From contig JABWBO010000028.1 in assembly GCA_013360465.1 (NCBI GenBank), positions 1 through 48,212 of the forward strand: DNA of 48,212 bases, read 5' to 3'. The position numbers and the translations under genes are program-made. The notes under the pieces were generated by a model. The model ran no database searches, was not told the origin of the DNA, and saw only the letters and a program-made list of their open reading frames with translations. This stretch comes from Anaerolineae bacterium (GTDB lineage Bacteria > Chloroflexota > Anaerolineae > Aggregatilineales > Phototrophicaceae). Shown piece by piece: positions 44,391 to 48,212 of the stretch (within the stretch, counting starts at the first letter, position 1; the number at the start of each line of letters is the position of its first letter).

Positions 44391-44486
44391 TCTGTCTGGC
44401 GTGTCTCGACTGTCCCACCCGCCGCTGCTGGGGCTTCGCCGGTGTTCACTGAATAATGACAACTGCTTAGGGGGCAATGCACCATC

Positions 44487-47162
44487 ATGCGCGCGTATTC
44501 TGACATCCTGGGTTCGGTCGATTCAGCGTTTTACTACGTGGAGCGTTCCGAGACGCCCATGAATATCGGGGCGCTGACGATTTTCGACGGCAGCCTTGAT
44601 CTCGATGAGTTCATCCGCTTCATTGAATCGCGCATTCCGCTCTGTCCGCGCTACGCGGAGCGCATTGTCCAGGCTCCCCTGAACCTCGGCGCGCCGACCT
44701 GGATACGCGACCCGAATTTTTACGTCAGCGACCACATCCGCCGCGTAGAGCTGGAGTCGCCAGAGGACCTGGGGGCGCTGCGCCGCCTGGCGGGGCGGTT
44801 AGCCGCCGAACCGCTGGATCGGGGACGTCCGTTGTGGGAAATCATCCTCATTGATGGGCTGCCCGGTCAGACGGCGATGCTCTTCAAGGTCCATCACTGC
44901 ATGGTCGATGGTCTGGCGGCGGTCGATCTCTTCAATTTCCTGCTCGATGTCGCCCCGCGTCAGGTCCCGCAGGATCGCCGCTTCATCAACAGCGCCCCCG
45001 CGCTGCCCAACCCGTTCTCACTGCTTTCGGACTCGCTCACGCGCGATCTCACCCACCAGGTCAGGCTGCTGCGCAAGGTCGGTACGGAAGCGGTCAAAGT
45101 GTTCGGCAGCCTGACGCGCGATCAGGAACGGCTCAACATGCTGGTCGCCGCCGCTCATCTGATCAGCAACAACGTCAAGCCGATTCAGAAGCTGCCGATC
45201 AACGGCAAAAATACCGGCGAACAGCGGCTGGTGTGGGCGGAATTCGCCCTTGACGACATCCACGCCATCCGCGCCAAGCGCAAGGCATCGGTCAACGAAG
45301 TCATGCTGACCATCATGGCGCGCGCCGTCGAACACTATGTCAACGATCACGGCGGGACGCGCCAAGCCTTCCTGCGCGCGCTCGTCCCGGTGAATGTGCG
45401 CACGGCAGAGGAAAAAGGGGATTACGGCAACCGCATCTCCGTCCTGCCCATCGATCTGCCGTTCAACGTGCCGGACCCGCTGGAACACCTCGCCGCCGTC
45501 ATGAAATACAGCAAGGTGATGAAGGATTCCGGGCTTGCCTATTCGATGGATCTGATGCTGACCCTGCCCTCGCTGCTGCCGGCGGTCATGCACAAGCCGA
45601 TCTGGGGACTGGCTCCTGTCGCCTTCTCGCTGCTGGCGCACACCTGGTGTACCAATGTCGCCGCTCCGCCGATTCCGGTCTATCTGCTCGGTCACGAACT
45701 CAAGCAGGTCTACGGTTTCTTCCCGCTCAACCCCTCGATGGGGCTGGCGAGCGTGATCGTCAGCTACAACGGTCACATCACGCTGACCATGGTGGCGGAT
45801 GAAGGCATCCTGGTGGACGCCGATGTCCTCGGCGTCTATGCGCAGTCGGTCTTCGGCGAACTCTGCCGCGCCGCCCATGACGACGGCCTGGTGGTCTTCG
45901 CCCGCATGGATTCCAACCGCGCCCACGACGACCTCCACCAGGCTCATCCCGACTGGTTCGCCCGCGACGCCAGCGGCCGTCCCCACAAGGCCGGCGAGCT
46001 TTTCGTCACCTGCATCAACGGCCCCTATTACGAGCAGCACATTCCGGCCATCCTGCGCGAGATCGCCGGACGCTACCGCCCCGAGGGCTTCACGGACAAC
46101 AGCTGGAGCGGCCTCGGCCGCGGCACGATCTGCCATTGCGACAACTGCCGCCGGAAGTTTCGCGAACGCTCCGGCCGGGAACTGCCGGCCCGCAAGAACT
46201 GGGACGATCCGGCTTACCGCGAGTGGATTCGCTGGAACTACGACCGCCGGCTGGAGATCTGGGATCTCAACAACCGCATCACGCGGGAGGCGGGCGGGCC
46301 GGACTGCGTCTGGTCGGGGATGATCAGCGGCTCGGTCGGCGCCGCCTCGGCGAGTTTTCGCGACCTGAAGGAGATCTGCCGCCGGGCCGACATCATCATG
46401 CTCGATCACCAGTCGCGCCGGGACGAGAGCGGCTTTCAGCACAACGGCGAGGCCGCCAAACGGCTGCACGGTCTCCTCGGATGGGAGAAGCTGATCCCGG
46501 AGAGCATGGCCCTGTACCAGGCGGGCCGCCCGGCCTTCCGCCTCGCCAGCAAGCCGGCTCCCGAGGCACGCCTGTGGATGCTCGACGGCATCGCGGGCGG
46601 CCTGCAGCCGTGGTGGCACCACGTCGGCGCCTACCACGAGGATCGCCGCATGTACCGGACGGCCGAGCCGATCTATCGCTGGCACGAACAGCACGCCGCC
46701 TATCTCACGGACCGGCAGCCGATCGCTTCGATTGGCGTCGTCTGGTCGCAACCCAATCAGGATTTCTTTGGACGCGATGAGGCCGACACGCTGGTCGAAT
46801 CCCCCTGGCGCGGCATCACGCAGGCGCTGATCCGCGGGCGCATCCCGTATCTGCCGGTGCACGCCGACGACCTCGATCGCGCGGCACCGGGGCTGGCCGC
46901 GCTGATCCTGCCGCGCTCGGGCCTGGGCCACAAGCACGGCATCGTGCTCGGCAACCTGGTCGGGCTGATCGATTCCGATTACCAGGGGCAGATCTTCGTC
47001 TCCACCTGGAACCGCGGCCACGAGCACTTCACGATCCAGCCGCTCGAGCGCATCGCTCAGCTGGTGGTGGTGCCGGTGCTGCAGGTGGCCTTCAACGTGG
47101 TCGATTCCTTCGATGAAAGCGAGCGCGGTGCGGCCGGCTTCGGCAGCACGGGCAAGCACTGA
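44487..47162 (+). CDS. WS/DGAT acyltransferase fused in frame to foreign sequence (likely chimeric)
   Basis: One 891-codon frame that is three unrelated proteins. Residues 1 to about 462: bifunctional wax ester synthase/acyl-CoA:diacylglycerol acyltransferase, with [11 protein letters not shown], the catalytic HHCMVDG at 136-142 and TNVAAPP near 390; almost full length (usual about 470). Residues about 464-806: middle and C-terminal part of a hypothetical glycosyl hydrolase (GHL6 type; [37 protein letters not shown]), missing its start and end. Residues about 809-891: the last 83 residues of a dUTPase, with [29 protein letters not shown] and [13 protein letters not shown] (motifs 2-5). The joints are listed separately. 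The WS/DGAT part belongs with the patatin gene; the rest belongs to other genomes. ATG 44487 with AGGGGG 12 bases upstream. Confidence 0.85.
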   Translation: MRAYSDILGSVDSAFYYVERSETPMNIGALTIFDGSLDLDEFIRFIESRIPLCPRYAERIVQAPLNLGAPTWIRDPNFYVSDHIRRVELESPEDLGALRRLAGRLAAEPLDRGRPLWEIILIDGLPGQTAMLFKVHHCMVDGLAAVDLFNFLLDVAPRQVPQDRRFINSAPALPNPFSLLSDSLTRDLTHQVRLLRKVGTEAVKVFGSLTRDQERLNMLVAAAHLISNNVKPIQKLPINGKNTGEQRLVWAEFALDDIHAIRAKRKASVNEVMLTIMARAVEHYVNDHGGTRQAFLRALVPVNVRTAEEKGDYGNRISVLPIDLPFNVPDPLEHLAAVMKYSKVMKDSGLAYSMDLMLTLPSLLPAVMHKPIWGLAPVAFSLLAHTWCTNVAAPPIPVYLLGHELKQVYGFFPLNPSMGLASVIVSYNGHITLTMVADEGILVDADVLGVYAQSVFGELCRAAHDDGLVVFARMDSNRAHDDLHQAHPDWFARDASGRPHKAGELFVTCINGPYYEQHIPAILREIAGRYRPEGFTDNSWSGLGRGTICHCDNCRRKFRERSGRELPARKNWDDPAYREWIRWNYDRRLEIWDLNNRITREAGGPDCVWSGMISGSVGAASASFRDLKEICRRADIIMLDHQSRRDESGFQHNGEAAKRLHGLLGWEKLIPESMALYQAGRPAFRLASKPAPEARLWMLDGIAGGLQPWWHHVGAYHEDRRMYRTAEPIYRWHEQHAAYLTDRQPIASIGVVWSQPNQDFFGRDEADTLVESPWRGITQALIRGRIPYLPVHADDLDRAAPGLAALILPRSGLGHKHGIVLGNLVGLIDSDYQGQIFVSTWNRGHEHFTIQPLERIAQLVVVPVLQVAFNVVDSFDESERGAAGFGSTGKH
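45860..45890. other. Joint 1: WS/DGAT to GHL6-like segment
   Basis: The WS/DGAT pattern ends at FGELCRAA (near 45,873) and the GHL6 pattern begins at [17 protein letters not shown]. The first GGCC after about nine kilobases appears at 45885-45888, and the site is frequent from there on, so base composition changes within about 15 bases of the protein change. Confidence 0.85.
46896..46920. other. Joint 2: GHL6-like segment to dUTPase
   Basis: The last GHL6-type residues are GLAALILP (the usual continuation is a loop of the same domain), and dUTPase motif 2 begins at PRSGLG (codon 809, 46911). Both protein families have a hydrophobic strand ending in Leu-Pro here, so the break cannot be placed better than a few codons. 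Confidence 0.8.
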
Positions 47163-47590
47163 TGCGTCACCCGGGCATTCCCACCGGCGTGCATGTGCTG
47201 CTCGAAAGCGGCGGCCAGGTGCTGCTGATGCGGCGGGCCGGCACCGGCTTTTTCGATGGGCTCTACAGCCTGCCCGGCGGGCACGTGGAGGAGGGCGAAT
47301 CCCTGCGCGCCACTGCGGTGCGCGAGATGCGCGAGGAGCTCGGCATCGAGCTGGCCGAAGATGCCCTGGCGGTGCTCGGGGTGGTGCATCGGCGCTCCGA
47401 CACCAACCGCATCGATTTCTTCCTGCGGGCGCAGGCCTGGCTGGGCGAGCCGCGGATCGCCGAGCCGAACAAGTGCGACGACCTCCGCTGGTTTGCCCTG
47501 GGCGCCCTGCCGGAGGCCATCGTGCCTTATGTGCGCGATGCCCTCGCGGCCGGCGCCGGGCCGTGGATCGCCGAGTCCGGCTGGGGCTGA
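47162..47590 (+). CDS. NUDIX hydrolase, 142 aa
   Basis: The Nudix box is complete: GHVEEGESLRATAVREMREE followed by LGI, matching GX5EX7REUXEEXGU. Small cytosolic pyrophosphohydrolase of nucleoside diphosphate derivatives. Start ATG overlaps the dUTPase stop by one base (TGATG at 47160-47164), so in its own genome this gene is coupled to dut, and both clean nucleotide pools. A classical terminator follows. High GGCC use, unlike the main contig part. Confidence 0.92.
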   Translation: MRHPGIPTGVHVLLESGGQVLLMRRAGTGFFDGLYSLPGGHVEEGESLRATAVREMREELGIELAEDALAVLGVVHRRSDTNRIDFFLRAQAWLGEPRIAEPNKCDDLRWFALGALPEAIVPYVRDALAAGAGPWIAESGWG

Positions 47591-47607
47591 GCTACCGGAT
47601 AAATGAC

Positions 47608-47632
47608 AACCCGGCTTGCGAGCCGGGTTTTT
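47608..47632 (+). terminator. Intrinsic terminator after the NUDIX gene
   Basis: Stem AACCCGGCT / AGCCGGGTT (47608-47616 and 47621-47629), loop TGCG, ending in TTTTT (47628-47632). It also serves as a weaker terminator for the convergent hydrolase gene. Confidence 0.9.
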
Positions 47633-47663
47633 GTTGCCTGCGTCGGGCCTGTCGGCGAGCGGC

Positions 47664-48212
47664 TTACTCCGGTACGGCGAGCACGCCGTTGCCGAAGCTG
47701 ATGCTGTCGGCGCCGGCCGGCGTGGCCGCGATCGGTGGCAGGTTGGCGGCGCTGATGTCCGGTGCCGAGCCAGCCGTGCCGCCCCGCGGCGTGGTGCGCA
47801 CCACTTGCGAGGCGGGCAGCGCGGTGCCGTTCTTGAGGTGGGCGTACATCAGGTCCATCCCCTGGTTGAAATACACGTGCAGCGGCACGAGGCGGGTGTC
47901 GTAGCCCGGCAGCGCGGCGTTGTCGATGAAGGCGTCGAAATGCTGGGCGTTGGTGACCTCGTAATAACGCAGCCGGCTGGCGGCGCCGTCGGCCTGGCGG
48001 CTCATCGCGTAGTAGGCGCGGGAGGCGTGGTTGACCGGGATCAGGGTGTCCGAGCGGCCCGACACGATGATCGTCGGCTTGCCACCAAGCCGGCCTTCCA
48101 TCTGGACCTCGCGGATGCCCTGGCGGACCCGCTCCGACTGGGCGAGCAGGGTACCGGTGAGCGCCGCGCCGCTGACCGGGTCGGTGCCGGTGACGAGGGC
48201 CCGGGCGCACAG
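47664..48212 (-). CDS. 3-hydroxybutyrate oligomer hydrolase, C-terminal part
   Basis: The minus frame is open through the right window edge (LCARALVTGTD at its upstream end), so the N-terminus is missing; the ATG at 48101 is internal. 182 residues remain. The sequence GKPTIIVSGRSDTLIPVNHASRAYY, EVTNAQHFDAFID, HVYFNQGMDLMYAHL and LPASQVVRTTPRGG match the C-terminal part of D-(-)-3-hydroxybutyrate oligomer hydrolases (EC 3.1.1.22), which degrade polyhydroxybutyrate oligomers; the catalytic His is in AQHFDAF. The family is characteristic of Betaproteobacteria such as Burkholderia and Rhodocyclaceae, which fits the foreign origin of this end. Confidence 0.88.
   Translation of the reverse strand: MCARALVTGTDPVSGAALTGTLLAQSERVRQGIREVQMEGRLGGKPTIIVSGRSDTLIPVNHASRAYYAMSRQADGAASRLRYYEVTNAQHFDAFIDNAALPGYDTRLVPLHVYFNQGMDLMYAHLKNGTALPASQVVRTTPRGGTAGSAPDISAANLPPIAATPAGADSISFGNGVLAVPE

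Noticed and set aside
45018-47159. 713-codon minus-strand frame crossing both joints of the chimera
   Set aside because: Shadow of the plus-strand fusion; low-complexity composition, no motif.
44487-47162. A natural trifunctional acyltransferase-hydrolase-dUTPase
   Set aside because: The later two domains lack essential N-terminal parts and the base composition changes sharply at joint 1.
1-48212. CRISPR array, prophage, transposase, rRNA or tRNA genes
   Set aside because: No regularly spaced repeats, phage or transposase motifs, or RNA-gene sequence seen on either strand.

Overview
The window reads as a GC-rich metagenomic contig in two unequal parts. Positions 1 to about 45,870 are one coherent bacterial genome, most likely Chloroflexota (Anaerolineae-like). 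The reasons are the mix of a GH57 branching-enzyme-like protein beside glgA and glgC, HEAT-type Ser/Thr kinases, Chloroflexus-style hairpin repeats, a class I aldolase and a c-di-AMP synthase pair. This placement is inference from gene content. Positions from about 45,880 to 48,212 are foreign: a glycosyl-hydrolase-like fragment, then the 3' end of a dUTPase gene, a NUDIX gene and the 3' end of a 3-hydroxybutyrate oligomer hydrolase gene, the last block looking betaproteobacterial. The tetranucleotide GGCC is almost absent before the joint (about five copies found by eye in 45.9 kb) and abundant after it (about forty in 2.3 kb), which marks the joint independently of protein similarity.

Layout. 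1-3,203: tail of an unidentified gene, a small membrane protein and a large FtsX-type ABC permease. 3,204-9,342: a secreted protein, a translationally coupled trio (unknown protein, methyltransferase, membrane protein), coaBC for coenzyme A, a DEDDh exonuclease and a DUF5996 protein. 9,495-15,051: glycogen locus with a GH57-like protein lacking both expected catalytic acids, glgA, glgC and a GT2 glycosyltransferase. 15,101-17,576: a GH3 beta-glucosidase preceded by two LacI-type operator-like sites. 17,709-27,306: SH3 lipoprotein, Ser/Thr kinase, GNAT, UPF0324 transporter and a 1062-residue protein of unknown role. 27,455-32,971: argF, a TPR protein and the cdaA-cdaR pair for cyclic di-AMP. 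33,076-41,142: thrombospondin-3/SH3 secreted protein, a chromate transporter coupled to a sensor kinase, class I fructose-bisphosphate aldolase, tag DNA glycosylase and a CocE-like hydrolase whose true start appears to be ACG. 41,143-41,938: an intergenic stretch with a candidate structured RNA, a 36-residue CxxC peptide, a MITE-like palindromic element and the stump of an HNH nuclease gene. 41,939-45,870: thioester-reductase-like enzyme, patatin lipase and wax ester synthase/DGAT, a plausible neutral-lipid module.

The main points worth checking are the in-frame three-part fusion at the end (most likely an assembly chimera), the GGCC avoidance, the GH57-like protein with substituted catalytic residues, the terminator whose loop is fully complementary to an upstream segment, and the element that cuts off the HNH gene. 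I found no rRNA, tRNA, CRISPR array, phage or transposase gene.
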